Shown here: piece after piece, positions 5,543 to 5,801 of the stretch
Position numbering within the stretch: position 1 is the stretch's first letter
Layout of the letters: every line of letters begins with the position of its first letter
NCBI GenBank assembly: GCA_002404295.1
Contig: DHJK01000072.1
Coordinates: 39,238-45,038 of the forward strand
Length of the DNA stretch: 5,801 bases
Origin: Legionellales bacterium UBA4722
GTDB taxonomy: Bacteria; Pseudomonadota; Gammaproteobacteria; DSM-16500
Reading direction: 5' to 3'
Position numbers and translations under genes: made by a program
Notes under the pieces: model-generated
Told to the model about the DNA's origin: nothing
Seen by the model: only the letters and a program-made list of their open reading frames with translations
Databases searched by the model: none

Positions 5543-5801
5543 TTATCTTACACAAGAAAACACGGGTGTAAGGCTCACACTTTGTGTATGCAATGCATTT
5601 GCGGCTTTACTAGCAAAATGTAATTTAATATCTGTAATGAAATTAATAAATTCATCACTTAGTTTATTTTTACTTTGAATGCTACGTTTTAACATACGAA
5701 AACTCATGCTTCTTTCTATAAATTGTATATGATTGCTAAAGATTTCTTTTTCCTCAACTGTAAACAAAGTTATTTTCACTTGCTGAAGTAGTTTAATATT
5801 A
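5543..5801 (-). CDS. 3' end of an unidentified protein gene, cut by the window edge
   Basis: The frame is open from the right edge of the window to a TAA at 5545-5543, giving at least 86 codons. A GTG at 5779-5777 could be a start, but no Shine-Dalgarno sequence precedes it and the frame continues upstream without a stop, so I treat this as the C-terminal part of a longer gene. The visible protein is helical and charged (EEKEIFSNHIQFIERSMSFR, then SDEFINFITDIKLHF), with no membrane segment and no motif I recognise. The last 15 or so residues (SVSLTPVFSCVR) are encoded by short CACAC/GTGTG inverted repeats and may not be part of the original protein. The gene converges on the TPR gene. Confidence 0.5.
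   Translation of the reverse strand, partial: NIKLLQQVKITLFTVEEKEIFSNHIQFIERSMSFRMLKRSIQSKNKLSDEFINFITDIKLHFASKAANALHTQSVSLTPVFSCVR

Noticed and set aside
5547..5572. CTTACAC/GTGTAAG hairpin as terminator of the right-hand minus-strand gene
   Set aside because: The stem is only seven pairs with a 12-base loop and no T-run adjacent on the minus strand; the gene's 3' end simply carries short repeats here.
1..5801. Defence island, toxin-antitoxin pair, CRISPR array or phage module
   Set aside because: No spaced direct repeats, nuclease, methylase, antitoxin or phage-like genes are visible; the genes are separate units with unrelated roles.

Overview
The window looks like a piece of the chromosome of a moderately AT-rich gammaproteobacterium. 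My best guess is the order Legionellales (Legionella, Coxiella, Rickettsiella or Berkiella type). This is inference from three things: a small four-cysteine exported protein whose pattern I associate with Legionella-type genomes, a tetratricopeptide (TPR) protein of the kind common in host-adapted bacteria, and a fragment of a CGTCATTGCGAG-type intergenic repeat at the left edge. There is no rRNA, tRNA, CRISPR array, transposase or phage gene.

Layout from left to right. Positions 1-150 hold a repeat fragment and a weak promoter. A short secreted protein gene (151-462, +) faces a 12-helix APC-type amino acid permease gene (485-1774, -). The two converge on one compact hairpin terminator (487-515) that lies inside the last codons of the permease gene. 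After a 308-base gap with a polypyrimidine inverted repeat comes a single-polypeptide ABC exporter (2083-3831, +). A sigma70-like promoter (2047-2076) sits so close to its ATG that the predicted transcript begins at or next to the start codon, suggesting leaderless expression. A wobble-containing hairpin (3834-3874) then abuts a good promoter (3875-3903) driving a 436-residue soluble TPR protein (3951-5261, +). That protein carries an F-box-like segment before the repeats and a long, almost acid-free disordered tail. The right end holds a GC-rich palindromic element (5328-5388). An orphan coding-like tail (to 5498) follows it, in the same frame as the TPR gene. Last is the 3' end of an unidentified minus-strand gene that runs off the window (5543-5801).

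The genes do not form an obvious pathway. Each appears to have its own promoter or terminator, so I read this as a row of independent single-gene units: one exported protein, one importer, one exporter and one candidate host-interaction protein. The parts most worth following up are the F-box-like/TPR protein, the leaderless-looking ABC gene, the terminator inside the permease reading frame, and the palindrome with the coding remnant behind it. I found no clear multi-gene novel system.
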